Assembly: GCF_900106945.1 (NCBI RefSeq)
Contig: NZ_FNNE01000007.1
Location: 212,815 to 276,814 of the forward strand
Reading direction: 5' to 3'
Length of the DNA: 64,000 bases
Origin: Marinobacter mobilis
GTDB taxonomy: Bacteria; Pseudomonadota; Gammaproteobacteria; Pseudomonadales; Oleiphilaceae
Position numbers and translations under genes: made by a program. The notes under the pieces are model-generated. The model saw nothing but the letters and a program-made list of their open reading frames with translations. It had not been told where the DNA came from and ran no database searches. This document shows positions 35,687 through 45,234 of this stretch, in pieces. How positions within the stretch are numbered: the stretch's first letter is position 1; every line of letters starts with the position of its first letter.

Positions 35687-37354
35687 TCAGGCCGTTTCCG
35701 ACGAGGCTTCCTCTTCCGCCTGCTTACGCAGCAGGAATCGCTGGATCTTGCCACTTGAGGTCTTCGGCAACTCGTCGACAAACTCAATTTCCCGCGGGAA
35801 CGAATGGGTCGAAAGACGCTGGCGAACATGCTGCTGCAGTTTTTCCACCAGGTGCTCGTCGCCATCAAACTCCGGACGGGTGACCACATAGGCCTTAACG
35901 ATTGCTCCGCGTTTCGCGTCCGGTTTACCGACGACGGCACTTTCGATGACAGCGTCATGCTCCAGCAGTGAACTCTCCACTTCCGCGGGGCCGATCCGGT
36001 AACCCGCCGAGGCAATGATGTCGTCATCACGACCGGTATAGGAATGGGCGCCTTCACCGTTGTTGATCACGATATCCCCGGTCAGGTAATACCTGCCATG
36101 GAACGGGTTCTTTTCACCCCAGGTGTACCCCTGAAAGAAGTACAGCGGTGAGTTCTCGATATCGATGGCCAGTTCGCCGGTCTCCCCGACGCCGACCTCA
36201 TTAAACCCGGCATCCAGTGCCACCAGGCGATAGCCGGGAAGCTGGTAACCCATGCTCGCGTCCCGGTGAGGATGGCTCAGTTCGTGGAAATTGGCCGAGG
36301 TCATGCCGGTTTCGGTCTGGCCATAGTGATCGCAGACCACACAATCAAAGCGCCGTTTGATCCAGCTGATAACTTCCGGGTTGAGGGGTTCACCCGCACT
36401 GCTGGCCACCCGCAATCCAATCTCCGGATACTCTGACACCAGATGGTCGTTGGCCATCAGTAAACGATAGGCCGTCGGCGCTGCCGCCAGGTTGGTAATA
36501 CGGTATTTGCGCAGAAACTCCAGCGTGTTGTCGGCGGTAAAGCCGGCTTCATTGAAGTGGGTGGTGCAGCCCAGCAACAGAGGCCCTACAACCGCATAGT
36601 AAAGACCGTAGGCCCATCCCGGATCAGCCACGTTCCAGAAGTTATCATTCTCTCGCAGGCCAACGGCATAACGCATGTACATCCAGAACGCCGGCAGGGC
36701 TCTGGCGGGTACCGCGACACCTTTCGACTTACCGGTGGTGCCGGAAGTGAACATCTGAAGGAACGGCTCTTCGGCGCCGATCAGTACCGGCTCAAATTCG
36801 TCGGACTGCTGATCCAGGGCCGACCAGAACAGATGATCCGCCTCGCCGGCCAGGGGCTGGTCTGCCTCGGCAACCAGCAGGGTTTCGGGGAGGTTGGCAA
36901 CATCCCCGAGCTTGGACCATTGCTCCGGATTGGTGACGATCAGGCGGGTACCGGCCTTGCCCAGACGGTATTCGATCGCTCCCGAACCAAACGCGGTGAA
37001 CAGCGGCTGGTACACGGCGCCGATTCGGAGGGCGCCCAACACGCAAATCAGCAACTCCGGGGTGCGGGTCAACAGACAGGCCACCCGATCGCCCTTGCCA
37101 ATACCGCGGGACTGGAGAAAACCGGCAAACTGGGCAGAACGCCGCTTCAGCTCGGCGAAGGTTAGCTCGCCGCTACTGCCATCCACACGCTCATAACGCA
37201 AGGCCACCCGGCTTTCATCCTCGGCGTGGCGATCACAGATTTCCACGCAGACGTTCAGGCCTTCGTTATAATCACCCCGGAAATTCTGTAAGATCGAGTC
37301 AACAGAAAACGCAGACACAAATTCGTCGTAGCTGATCGCATCCATAACACTCAT
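35687..37354 (-). CDS. AMP-forming acyl-CoA synthetase
   Basis: The 555-residue ANL-superfamily enzyme activates a carboxylic acid to its CoA thioester through an acyl-adenylate. Motifs: P-loop MFTSGTTGKSKG (about 202), YGQTE (about 344), YLTGD (about 425) and the C-terminal catalytic lysine in PKTSSGKIQR (about 535). The sequence is closest by eye to medium-chain acyl-CoA or acetyl/propionyl-CoA synthetases; the substrate is not certain. ATG 37354 has AAGG upstream. It lies divergent from the AraC-type regulator. Confidence 0.88.
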   Translation of the reverse strand: MSVMDAISYDEFVSAFSVDSILQNFRGDYNEGLNVCVEICDRHAEDESRVALRYERVDGSSGELTFAELKRRSAQFAGFLQSRGIGKGDRVACLLTRTPELLICVLGALRIGAVYQPLFTAFGSGAIEYRLGKAGTRLIVTNPEQWSKLGDVANLPETLLVAEADQPLAGEADHLFWSALDQQSDEFEPVLIGAEEPFLQMFTSGTTGKSKGVAVPARALPAFWMYMRYAVGLRENDNFWNVADPGWAYGLYYAVVGPLLLGCTTHFNEAGFTADNTLEFLRKYRITNLAAAPTAYRLLMANDHLVSEYPEIGLRVASSAGEPLNPEVISWIKRRFDCVVCDHYGQTETGMTSANFHELSHPHRDASMGYQLPGYRLVALDAGFNEVGVGETGELAIDIENSPLYFFQGYTWGEKNPFHGRYYLTGDIVINNGEGAHSYTGRDDDIIASAGYRIGPAEVESSLLEHDAVIESAVVGKPDAKRGAIVKAYVVTRPEFDGDEHLVEKLQQHVRQRLSTHSFPREIEFVDELPKTSSGKIQRFLLRKQAEEEASSETA

Positions 37355-37506
37355 TGCCTTCTGACTTGTTTTTGTGGGTTGGGACCGTCGCGTTACCGCC
37401 GGCCCAGACGGCTATTCCAAGCAGGTTAAGGAATGGGATGGCCTAACAGAATGACAGGATCGAGCAGTTAAATTGACAAGTTTTGCCGTCGTCCGGATCC
37501 CCATCC

Positions 37507-38511
37507 ATGGAAAATCTCACCTTCTCATCCCACTACGCCCGCGCCGTTCTTTACGGCCTGGAGAAGCAAGGCCTGAATGTCGATACCCTCCTGAAAACCC
37601 GTGACATTGACCCTGAACTGATCCGCGAACCCAAGGCCCGGGTGCCCCGGGAACAGTTCATCCGCTTGTTTCGCCTGGCCTGGAAAGTGCTGGATGATGA
37701 ATTCATGGGGCGCACCACGCGGCCCTGCCGGGTCGGCCACTTTCACCTGATGGGGTCGCTGGTGGTACACAGCGCCAACCTTGAAGACGTGCTGGCACAA
37801 AGCATTCGCTGCTATCGGCTGTTTTCAGATGACATCTGCATTGAACTGAATCTGGAGGGTGAAGAAGCAGAGCTCAGCCTGACCCATCGTCACCCCGAGC
37901 TGGACCCTGATCACTTTCTGGTGGAATGGCTATTGCTCGTCTGGCACCGACTGGTGGGCTGGCTGATCGGCCGTAAGATTGTGCTGAGCCAGGCAACCTT
38001 CACCCATGCCCTGCCTCCACACTTTGACGAGTACCGCTTTATCTTTCCCTGCCAATGCAACTTCGAACAACCGCGCAACAGCCTGTTCTTCAGCAAGGCC
38101 TACCTCACCATGCCGGTAACGCGAAACCAGCAGGAACTCGATGACTTCATTCTCAGCTCCCCACGCGATCTGCTGGTCTGGACCGACGAGGACAACAGTC
38201 TGACCACCCAGGTGCGTCAGATTCTGGAGAACTCGCCGGAGGAACGTCTGCCCAATCAGGAGGCCGTGGCCAATGAGCTGCACATGACCGCCTACACCCT
38301 CAGCCGGAAACTGAAGACCGAAGGCAGCTCCTACCAGAAGATCAAGGACAACCTGCGTCGTGATCAGGCCGTCACCATGCTCACCCGCCAGAACCTGAGC
38401 ATCGCCGACATTTCCAGTCGCCTCGGCTTCACTGAGCCCGGCGCCTTCTCCCGGGCCTTCAAACACTGGACCGGGCTTAGCCCGCTGGCCTACCGCAATC
38501 AGGAGCAATAA
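37507..38511 (+). CDS. AraC-family transcriptional regulator
   Basis: The 334-residue regulator has an N-terminal ligand domain of the Arabinose_bd type (about 10-200) and a C-terminal AraC double helix-turn-helix (about 235-330; LHMTAYTLSRKLKTEGSSY; LSIADISSRLGFTEPGAFSR; AFKHWTGLSPLAYR). It resembles regulators of fatty-acid or alkane/ester metabolism such as OruR-like proteins. ATG 37507 is chosen; TTG 37483 is also open. It is divergent from the acyl-CoA synthetase across about 150 bp and may control it. Confidence 0.88.
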   Translation: MENLTFSSHYARAVLYGLEKQGLNVDTLLKTRDIDPELIREPKARVPREQFIRLFRLAWKVLDDEFMGRTTRPCRVGHFHLMGSLVVHSANLEDVLAQSIRCYRLFSDDICIELNLEGEEAELSLTHRHPELDPDHFLVEWLLLVWHRLVGWLIGRKIVLSQATFTHALPPHFDEYRFIFPCQCNFEQPRNSLFFSKAYLTMPVTRNQQELDDFILSSPRDLLVWTDEDNSLTTQVRQILENSPEERLPNQEAVANELHMTAYTLSRKLKTEGSSYQKIKDNLRRDQAVTMLTRQNLSIADISSRLGFTEPGAFSRAFKHWTGLSPLAYRNQEQ

Positions 38512-38619
38512 GCAGACAAGCAATGGCAAATCTGTGACAGACAGCCCGCCGCCACAAGGGCGACCGCTATAGGCTTGCTGTTAAAGGAACCACTCAACGT
38601 CAACTAAGGATGGCTGACG

Positions 38620-40662
38620 ATGAAAATAGTACCCACCCGTGATCTGGTTGCGGCCGACCTGCCGAACCTGGAAAACCCCTTTGTTGCCGCCGAAAAGCTG
38701 CGCGCGCTCATTCAATCCGACCGCTTGGGCCTGCCGCCAGCGCTCAGCCGGCTCACCCCCTTCGGTGCACGGAATCCGGACCCGCGCCCCCAAGAGCTCA
38801 TCCGGCAACTCGGTAACGGTGAGCTCTGGCTGGTTCACGGGGTCGGCGACGGTAAACCCGTCAATCCGGTCCTCCGCTGGCAGGAGGACAACCCGCAACA
38901 GGGGCGCTGGGTGGTGACGGCCAGCGAGGCTTACTTCCCGCTCCACGACCGCGTCAGCAGCCTCAACACCAACCGTATTGGCCCCCGGCAATTAGCCCGG
39001 CAAGGCGCCGGCAGCCTGGGTTTATTGCCCACAGAAAACCTTGCCCTGGCATTGCAGCGCCGGCGTCACGAAGAAACGCTACAACAGACGGAGGCCCCGG
39101 GCGATTCCCCCCTGTTGTCTGCCTCAACGGTCGCGTCACGGCCCGCGGCCACAACAACATCAGAGTCATCGCCTCCGCAACCGGCACCCGACATTCACCT
39201 TGAGGTGGGCCTGTTTACCGATGGCACCCTGAACAACGCTGACAATTCCCAGGCACTGGAGCGGCGCATTGAACAGGAGTGTCTTGCGCCGTTCGAACGG
39301 GGTGAGATCTCCGAGGCCGAATGCCGTTATCGGCTGGGCTTGGAGATGGGGCTCAGCTACACCAATGCGCCGAGTAACATTGCAAAGCTGGCAGACCTCT
39401 ATATCGAATCAAGCAATACCGTCGACGACACCATTCGCCACAGGTTCATGGCGTACGCGCCAGGGATTGGTACCAAGACCGGTGACGGAGACTCGGTTAT
39501 GGGCATGGTCACTGGCATGGGGGATACCGGTATCGAAAGCCAGGTTGACCGCCTGTTCAGAGAGGTTGCCCGAAGGATCTTTCGACTGGAGCTCCAACAC
39601 ACCATCGCCAGTTTGCAGCTCGACCTGTTCGGTTTCAGTCGCGGCGCAGCGTCGGCACGCCATGCAGCCCATGAAATCAACCTCGGCCCAGAGGGGGCAC
39701 TGGGACAGGCCTTCAAGGCAGAAGACATCGAATGGCCTGAGCATGTAAACATTCGTTTTATCGGTCTGTTTGACTGCGTCGCAGCCATCATCAATCCAGC
39801 CAATGGCGACTTGTCGCCCGGCAACCATCTCAATGCCCCCGTCAATGTGTACCTCAACCCGGACCATGTTGAACAAGCCGTGCACCTGACCGCCGCCAAT
39901 GAACATCGCACGAACTTTGCGTTGAACAGCCTAAGGAACGCCGACGGCAGCCTGCCTGCGAACTTTCGCGAGATATCTCTCCCCGGCGTGCACTCCGACA
40001 TTGGCGGTGGCTACGGTGATAGCCAACGGGAAGACATCCTGATCAGCCCGCTTTATCCGATCCCTGAGGATCGGGCCAGGTGGCCAGAGCAATCCATGCA
40101 ATGGGACACTCTGGAACGGTTGAAGCAGCAGAAAGAACGCGAGGGATGGATTGGAGACTTCAGCTTGCCCGTGCGATTGTCCGAACGCCTCGACCCTCGG
40201 CCCAGAGGCCTGGGCCCGGAGGGCATGGCCAGCCTTGAGATCTACCAGCATACCTCAGAACACCCTGGCCCCTCTGACCGGGTGGAGCTGGCCTTGCGGA
40301 TGCTACGCCAGGTTCGTGGAGAGTATTCACGGGTGGCGTTAAGAGCCATGCAAACGCTAGCGATCAAAGCAGGCGTACCGCTGGATAGCATCGATCCAGA
40401 AGATGAGGCAACCCGCTTGCCAGCTGATCTGAAGTCCATTGCCGAAACGGTCGTGGAGCAGATTTCAGCTGGCGCTGAAAGCCCCACGCTTACGTTGGCT
40501 CAGCAGCGTCTGGTTCGACAACGGTATATCCATTACTCCGCCCATTATAATCCTTTCAAATTCATGGCACTTGGTACACCTACAGCTTTCCGGCTATTCC
40601 GCAACTTCAGCCCCAATGCCCCCACACAAAACGGCGAACGCATCGTTCACCCCAATCGCTAG
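38620..40662 (+). CDS. Tle1-like phospholipase (DUF2235), candidate antibacterial effector
   Basis: The 680-residue protein has an unassigned N-terminal region (about 1-185), a Pro/Ser/Thr linker, and a DUF2235/Tle1 alpha/beta-hydrolase domain from about 190. Visible elements: FTDGTLNNADNS (about 198), the nucleophile elbow LDLFGFSRGAASA (Ser about 339), IGLFDCVAAI (Asp about 383) and PGVHSDIGGGYGD (His about 455), matching the Ser-Asp-His triad of type VI lipase effectors. No signal peptide. A DUF2931 lipoprotein gene follows 9 bp later, as expected of an immunity partner. No VgrG, PAAR, Hcp or secretion genes are nearby. Confidence 0.82.
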   Translation: MKIVPTRDLVAADLPNLENPFVAAEKLRALIQSDRLGLPPALSRLTPFGARNPDPRPQELIRQLGNGELWLVHGVGDGKPVNPVLRWQEDNPQQGRWVVTASEAYFPLHDRVSSLNTNRIGPRQLARQGAGSLGLLPTENLALALQRRRHEETLQQTEAPGDSPLLSASTVASRPAATTTSESSPPQPAPDIHLEVGLFTDGTLNNADNSQALERRIEQECLAPFERGEISEAECRYRLGLEMGLSYTNAPSNIAKLADLYIESSNTVDDTIRHRFMAYAPGIGTKTGDGDSVMGMVTGMGDTGIESQVDRLFREVARRIFRLELQHTIASLQLDLFGFSRGAASARHAAHEINLGPEGALGQAFKAEDIEWPEHVNIRFIGLFDCVAAIINPANGDLSPGNHLNAPVNVYLNPDHVEQAVHLTAANEHRTNFALNSLRNADGSLPANFREISLPGVHSDIGGGYGDSQREDILISPLYPIPEDRARWPEQSMQWDTLERLKQQKEREGWIGDFSLPVRLSERLDPRPRGLGPEGMASLEIYQHTSEHPGPSDRVELALRMLRQVRGEYSRVALRAMQTLAIKAGVPLDSIDPEDEATRLPADLKSIAETVVEQISAGAESPTLTLAQQRLVRQRYIHYSAHYNPFKFMALGTPTAFRLFRNFSPNAPTQNGERIVHPNR

Positions 40663-40671
40663 GGAGCCAGT

Positions 40672-41271
40672 ATGAGATCTTGTCGAGTTGCCGTCTGGTT
40701 GTCCTGCCTTGTTGTTCTGAGCGGATGCACGACCTGGGGGCAAGAGGATATTCCATGGTACGTCGGTATCGCCGCCCCCACACACTATGAAGTGTGGGTC
40801 ACCAACCTTCATCTGGAGAAGTCCGGTGAACGCAGCTGGCGTATTCCCGTCGGCACAAAAGGCTGTTGTTGGAAAGGCCCCTGGGGGCCCTTTGGAACCG
40901 GCGGCGCAATGGACCCCTTCCCCAACCTGATCGCCATTCGCTGGTTTTCATTCGCCGAACAAAAGTACTATTTCACGCTGATCAGAGTCCCCCCCGATCT
41001 GCAGGATCGCATGCGGGTTCCAGCACGCACGGTTACCCAACGGGGAGAAGTTCGCTACCTGCCACGGAGCGATTTGATCCTGGGACTGGCCCCCGGTGGC
41101 GAGGTCGTGGTCTGGATGATGAGCCAAAAATCCAATGCCGTTGAAGTTATGCGCGTTCCCGCTGTCGAAGTGGAGGATGACGTAAACGCCTTCAGGGTTC
41201 GCACCCAAGACTACCTCGAAGAGCACGGCGCCTACCTCGAAGAACACGGCATCCCTCTGGAGGGCTGGTAA
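40672..41271 (+). CDS. DUF2931 lipoprotein, putative immunity to the Tle1-like lipase
   Basis: The 199-residue protein has a lipoprotein signal peptide with lipobox VLSGC (Cys about residue 19) and a DUF2931-like body (EVWVTNLHLEKSGERSWRIP; WKGPWGPFGTGGA; IAIRWFSFAEQKYYF). DUF2931 lipoproteins commonly accompany Tle1 lipases and neutralise them in the periplasm (family context). It starts 9 bp after the lipase gene. The C-terminus carries an in-frame duplication of seven codons (two copies of YLEEHG plus one residue). Confidence 0.78.
   Translation: MRSCRVAVWLSCLVVLSGCTTWGQEDIPWYVGIAAPTHYEVWVTNLHLEKSGERSWRIPVGTKGCCWKGPWGPFGTGGAMDPFPNLIAIRWFSFAEQKYYFTLIRVPPDLQDRMRVPARTVTQRGEVRYLPRSDLILGLAPGGEVVVWMMSQKSNAVEVMRVPAVEVEDDVNAFRVRTQDYLEEHGAYLEEHGIPLEGW
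41212..41253 (+). repeat. 21-bp tandem duplication in the DUF2931 gene
   Basis: Two adjacent 21-nt units (41212-41232 and 41233-41253) differ at only a few positions and encode the heptads YLEEHGA and YLEEHGI near the C-terminus, keeping the frame. Confidence 0.75.
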
Positions 41272-41278
41272 TCAGGCA

Positions 41279-41304
41279 CAAAAAAGCCGCCTGAAAAGGC
41301 GGCC
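41279..41304 (-). terminator. Terminator of the beta-oxidation-like operon
   Basis: GCCGCC (41287-41292) and GGCGGC (41299-41304) form a hairpin preceded by six A, which reads as a T-run on the minus strand. It ends the SDR-acyl-CoA dehydrogenase-thiolase transcript. Confidence 0.75.
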
Positions 41305-41375
41305 AAACATTCCCCCATAGCCCAGGGATTGATCCAGGGGGACAGACTTGACATCTGTCCCCGGCCTAGTTGCCG

Positions 41376-42557
41376 TTACAGCAACTCCACGGCAACCGCA
41401 GTACCTTCACCGCCACCGATGCACAGTGACGCGACGCCCCGCTTCAGGCCTTTCTGCTTCAAAGCGTTGATCAGGGTCACAATAATCCGCGAACCGGAGG
41501 AACCAATGGGGTGACCCAAGGCGCAGGCGCCACCGTAGACATTAACCTTGTCGGCATCCAGTCCCAATTCCTGGATCGCCAGCAGGGAAACAACGGCAAA
41601 GGCTTCGTTGATCTCGAACAGGTCCACCTCATCGGTACGCCAACCGGCCTTGTCGAGCACCTTGCGCATCGCGCCGATGGGGGCCAGGGTGAATTCCGCC
41701 GGTAGCTGGGCATGGGTTGCGTGGGCGACAATTCGTGCCAGCGGCTGCAAGCCACGACGGGCCGCTTCGCCCTCTGTGGTCAGCACCAGTGCCGAGGCAC
41801 CATCGCTGATGGAACTGGCGTTAGCCGCCGTCACTGAGCCGTCCTTCTTGAAGGCAGGCTTCAGCGTCGGGATCTTTTCCGGGCGGGCGTTACCGGGTTG
41901 CTCGTCAACGTCCACCAGGGTATCGCCGTTACGGCCAGGCACACTGACCGGCACGATCTCGTCACGGAACCAGCCATTGTCGATCGCGGCCCTCGCCTTG
42001 CTCAGCGAACCCAGGGCAAACTCATCCATGGTTTCCCGGGTGATATTGAAGTCGTCCGCGCTCTTCTGGGCGAACACGCCCATCAGCCCGCCTTCATAGG
42101 CATCTTCGAGACCGTCAAAGAACATCGAATCAATGACCTGCCCATGCCCCATACGCATACCCTGACGTGCCTTGGGCAAGAGGTACGGGGCCTGGCTCAT
42201 GTTCTCCATGCCGCCAGCGATCATCACGGCATTGGTACCGGCCTTGATCTGGTCGTGGGCCATGATCACCGCCTGCATGCCTGAGCCACACATCTTGTTG
42301 ACCGTGGTGCATCCGGCGTCATCCGGAATGCCAGCCTTGCGCGAAGCCTGACGGGCCGGCGCCTGGCCCAGTCCTGCCGGCAGAACGCAGCCCATCACCA
42401 CCTCATTGATGTCCGCTGGCGTCAGGCCCGCACGCTCGATGGCCGCCTTGATCGCCACGGCCCCCAGATCCGGGGAGCGAACCGAACCCAGCGCCCCCAT
42501 CATACCGCCCATCGGAGTACGGGCGGCGCCTGCAATGACCACAGTATTCTCTGACAT
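41376..42557 (-). CDS. Acetyl-CoA acetyltransferase (thiolase)
   Basis: The 393-residue thiolase has the acyl-accepting Cys in TVNKMCGSGMQAV (about residue 88), INEAFAVVSL (about 315), ALGHPIGSSGSR (about 345, catalytic His) and the C-terminal Cys in ASLCIGGGEGTA (about 378). It either condenses two acetyl-CoA or cleaves 3-ketoacyl-CoA. It is the third gene of a minus-strand set after an SDR and an acyl-CoA dehydrogenase, 22 bp from the latter, so a degradative role is likely. Confidence 0.94.
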   Translation of the reverse strand: MSENTVVIAGAARTPMGGMMGALGSVRSPDLGAVAIKAAIERAGLTPADINEVVMGCVLPAGLGQAPARQASRKAGIPDDAGCTTVNKMCGSGMQAVIMAHDQIKAGTNAVMIAGGMENMSQAPYLLPKARQGMRMGHGQVIDSMFFDGLEDAYEGGLMGVFAQKSADDFNITRETMDEFALGSLSKARAAIDNGWFRDEIVPVSVPGRNGDTLVDVDEQPGNARPEKIPTLKPAFKKDGSVTAANASSISDGASALVLTTEGEAARRGLQPLARIVAHATHAQLPAEFTLAPIGAMRKVLDKAGWRTDEVDLFEINEAFAVVSLLAIQELGLDADKVNVYGGACALGHPIGSSGSRIIVTLINALKQKGLKRGVASLCIGGGEGTAVAVELL

Positions 42558-42579
42558 AACTCTATCCTTTCAGGTTTGC

Positions 42580-43731
42580 TCAGCCTTTGCCCAACAGGGA
42601 ACGGGCAATGACTTCTTTCATCACTTCCGAGGTACCGCCATAAATTCGCTGTACCCGGGCGTCCACAAAGGCCCGCGAAATCGGGTATTCGGTGGTGTAG
42701 CCGTAGCCGCCAAACAACTGCAGGCAGCCATCCGCCACCCGACACTGCATTTCAGTGGCGCTGTACTTGGCCATGGAGGCGGTCGCCGCATCCAGTTCAC
42801 CCCGGCTGTACTGAACGATGCACTGGTCAACAAACGCTTGATTGACCCGGTAATCTGTTTCCATTTCAGCCAGTCTGAAACGGGTGTTCTGGATCTGCTT
42901 GAGCTTCTGGCCGAAGACCACCCGCTCATCCACATACTTTAGGGTCAGGTCGAGCGCGCCACGGGCTGCGGCCGCACCCAGGGCACCAATCACCAGGCGT
43001 TCCCGGGGCAGCTCCTGCATCAGGTAGACAAAACCCTGGCCCTCACTGCCCAACAGCGCCGATGCCGGTACCCGCAGATCCTCGAAAAACAGTTCAGACG
43101 TATCACCACAATGCTGGCCGATTTTGTCGATGTTGCGGCCGCGGCTGAAGCCGGGCAAGGAGGTATCCACCAGAAACAGACTGATGCCACGGGCACCGGC
43201 GGACGGGTCCGTCTTGGCGGCGACAATCACCATGTCGGCATGCTGGCCGTTGGTAATAAAGGTCTTGGAGCCGTTCAGGACGTAGTCGTCACCGTCACGC
43301 ACCGCGCTGGTCCTCATCGCCTGCAGGTCACTACCGGCACCCGGCTCGGTCATGGCAATCGCACCCACGACCTCGCCTGACACCATCCCCGGCAGCCACT
43401 GCTGCTTCTGGGTCTCGCTACCCAGATGGCTGATGTAGGGCGCGACAATGTCCGAATGCACCATGACGTTGGTCGCCAGGGCCCCAAAGCCCATGCGGGC
43501 CATCTCCGCACCAACCAGCACCGAATACTCGAAGGGTACGCCACAACCACCGCAGTCCTCCGGCACATCCACACACAACATGCCGGCCTGCCCCAATGTC
43601 CGCCACAGTTGCCTCGGCACAATGCCTTCCTTGTCCCAGGCCTCGTAATGGGGCTGAACTTCAGTTTCCAGGGCTTTGATCACCATGTCCCGGAACAGGG
43701 TCATCTCTTCGTTGTCGGTGTAGCCTGTCAT
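42580..43731 (-). CDS. Acyl-CoA dehydrogenase
   Basis: The 383-residue flavoprotein has the three ACAD domains: N-terminal helices (about 8-120), middle beta domain (AIAMTEPGAGSDLQAMRTSA; GSKTFITNGQHADM) and C-terminal helices (ERLVIGALGAAAARG; LFGGYGYTTEYPISR; IYGGTSEVMKEVIA). It introduces a trans-2 double bond into an acyl-CoA, passing electrons to ETF. ATG 43731 has GGAG nine bases upstream; the frame is open to 43767. Chain specificity cannot be told from sequence. Confidence 0.93.
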   Translation of the reverse strand: MTGYTDNEEMTLFRDMVIKALETEVQPHYEAWDKEGIVPRQLWRTLGQAGMLCVDVPEDCGGCGVPFEYSVLVGAEMARMGFGALATNVMVHSDIVAPYISHLGSETQKQQWLPGMVSGEVVGAIAMTEPGAGSDLQAMRTSAVRDGDDYVLNGSKTFITNGQHADMVIVAAKTDPSAGARGISLFLVDTSLPGFSRGRNIDKIGQHCGDTSELFFEDLRVPASALLGSEGQGFVYLMQELPRERLVIGALGAAAARGALDLTLKYVDERVVFGQKLKQIQNTRFRLAEMETDYRVNQAFVDQCIVQYSRGELDAATASMAKYSATEMQCRVADGCLQLFGGYGYTTEYPISRAFVDARVQRIYGGTSEVMKEVIARSLLGKG

Positions 43732-43763
43732 TGTTATCTCCTGCCAGCGGTCTGGATTGGGGC

Positions 43764-44525
43764 TCAACGGGGGGCCATGCGCAGGGCGCAGTCGAGACGG
43801 ATCACCTCACCATTGAGGATCGGGTTGCGGACCATCTGCTCCACCATCAGACCAAACTCTTCCGGCTTGCCCAACCGCTTGGGGAACGGCAGAGTCGCGG
43901 CCAGGCTGTCCTGGACTTCCTGCGGCATCCCCATCAGCATCGGGGTCATGAACAAGCCCGGAGCAATGGTATTCACTCGAATACCTTCACGCGCCAGTTC
44001 CCGCGCAGACTGCAGCGTCATCGCCACCACACCGCCCTTGGAGGCACTGTAGGCAACCTGACCAATCTGGCCTTCATAGGCAGCAACCGAGGCCGTGTTA
44101 ATGATGATTCCGCGTTCGCCATCCGCATTCGGCTCACGCTGAGCCATGTCGGCCGCCGCCAGCCGCAGGATATTGAAGGTACCTATCAGGTTGACCTGAA
44201 TCACCTTGTCAAAGTTCGCCAGTGGCATCGGACCTTCCTTGCCCAGAATCTTCTGGGCCGGACCGATGCCCGCACAGCTCACCGCAATACCACAGGGCCC
44301 ATGGGCTTCCCGCGCCGCCGCCACCGCAGCTTCGGCACTCTCGGCGGACGACACGTCACAACGGATAAACACGCCACCCACCTCCCGGGCCACCTGCTCA
44401 CCACGCTCTTCCTGAAGATCCAGAATCGCCACTTTGCAGCCAGCGGCGGCCAACGCCCGAACGGCGCCCTCACCCAGACCGGACGCACCACCGGTAACAA
44501 TTGCGGGTACACCTTGAAAATCCAT
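43764..44525 (-). CDS. Short-chain dehydrogenase, 3-hydroxyacyl-CoA dehydrogenase-like
   Basis: The 253-residue SDR has the NAD-binding GGASGLGEGAVRAL motif (about 11-24) and catalytic YSASKGGV (Tyr about 160). It resembles type II (HSD10-like) 3-hydroxyacyl-CoA dehydrogenases (ERGIIINTASVAAYEGQIGQ; GLFMTPMLMGMPQEVQDSL). Together with the dehydrogenase and thiolase downstream it could oxidise short or branched acyl-CoAs. ATG 44525 with AGAGGTGA upstream is the start. About 146 bp separate it from yjbQ upstream; no gene is seen there. Confidence 0.9.
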   Translation of the reverse strand: MDFQGVPAIVTGGASGLGEGAVRALAAAGCKVAILDLQEERGEQVAREVGGVFIRCDVSSAESAEAAVAAAREAHGPCGIAVSCAGIGPAQKILGKEGPMPLANFDKVIQVNLIGTFNILRLAAADMAQREPNADGERGIIINTASVAAYEGQIGQVAYSASKGGVVAMTLQSARELAREGIRVNTIAPGLFMTPMLMGMPQEVQDSLAATLPFPKRLGKPEEFGLMVEQMVRNPILNGEVIRLDCALRMAPR

Positions 44526-44671
44526 GATCACCTCTTTTTCTTATAGAAATGCCGCCAGCGGGTAGCCCCGGAGACGGTCAGGTAAAGAACATGGAGAGAG
44601 TGTGTCGCATGTCATGGCAGGGAGGCCATGACATATTTGGGCAGGAAAATTGTTAAAACTTGGGGGAAAAG

Positions 44672-45097
44672 TTACCAACGCCCCTGCAACGTCGCCACAA
44701 TCCGCCGGCCACTGGCGTGGTTGCGGTGCTCGCAGAGGTAGATCCCCTGCCAGGTGCCCAGGGCGAGGTGGCCGTCGGTGATGGGGATGGTGAGGGACGG
44801 GCCGATCACCACACTCTTGATATGGGCGGGCATGTCATCGTCGCCTTCCAGCACATGCTCGTAGTGTGGTGCCCGTTCCGGGATCATCACGTTGAAGTGA
44901 CGTTCAAGGTCTCCGCGCACATCGGGATCGGCGTTTTCGTTGATGGCCAGCGAGGCCGATGTGTGTTGCAGGAACAGGTGCAACACACCGACCTGGCAGT
45001 TGGTCAGCTCTGGGCCCTGAACCAGAATTTCGTTAGTAATCAGGTGAAAGCCTCTGCGCAGGGCCGTCAGTTCAATCGTGGTCTGATCCCAGATCAT
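44672..45097 (-). CDS. YjbQ/UPF0047 family protein
   Basis: The 141-residue protein matches UPF0047 (YjbQ): GVLHLFLQHTSASLAINENA near residue 40, and the metal-site histidines in HVLEGDDDMPAHIKS near 80 and CEHRNHASGRRIV near 122. The family is annotated as a secondary thiamine-phosphate synthase from weak genetic data; the native role is not settled. It is a single gene divergent from the HD-GYP gene. Confidence 0.92.
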   Translation of the reverse strand: MIWDQTTIELTALRRGFHLITNEILVQGPELTNCQVGVLHLFLQHTSASLAINENADPDVRGDLERHFNVMIPERAPHYEHVLEGDDDMPAHIKSVVIGPSLTIPITDGHLALGTWQGIYLCEHRNHASGRRIVATLQGRW

Positions 45098-45234
45098 AGC
45101 GATGCTTCCTGTGAGTAATCCGTGAAATCCATGGAGACATTATCACTCTTCGGCTATCTTGGAGGTAATCAGGCTCTTGCACAACATCGGTTCAGGATCA
45201 CCCCGTTTCATTCGCGAGGAACACCAACAACTAC

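Noticed and set aside
42130..42312. Short open frames within the thiolase gene
   Set aside because: Out-of-frame shadows of a well-supported gene with no ribosome-binding site or family match.
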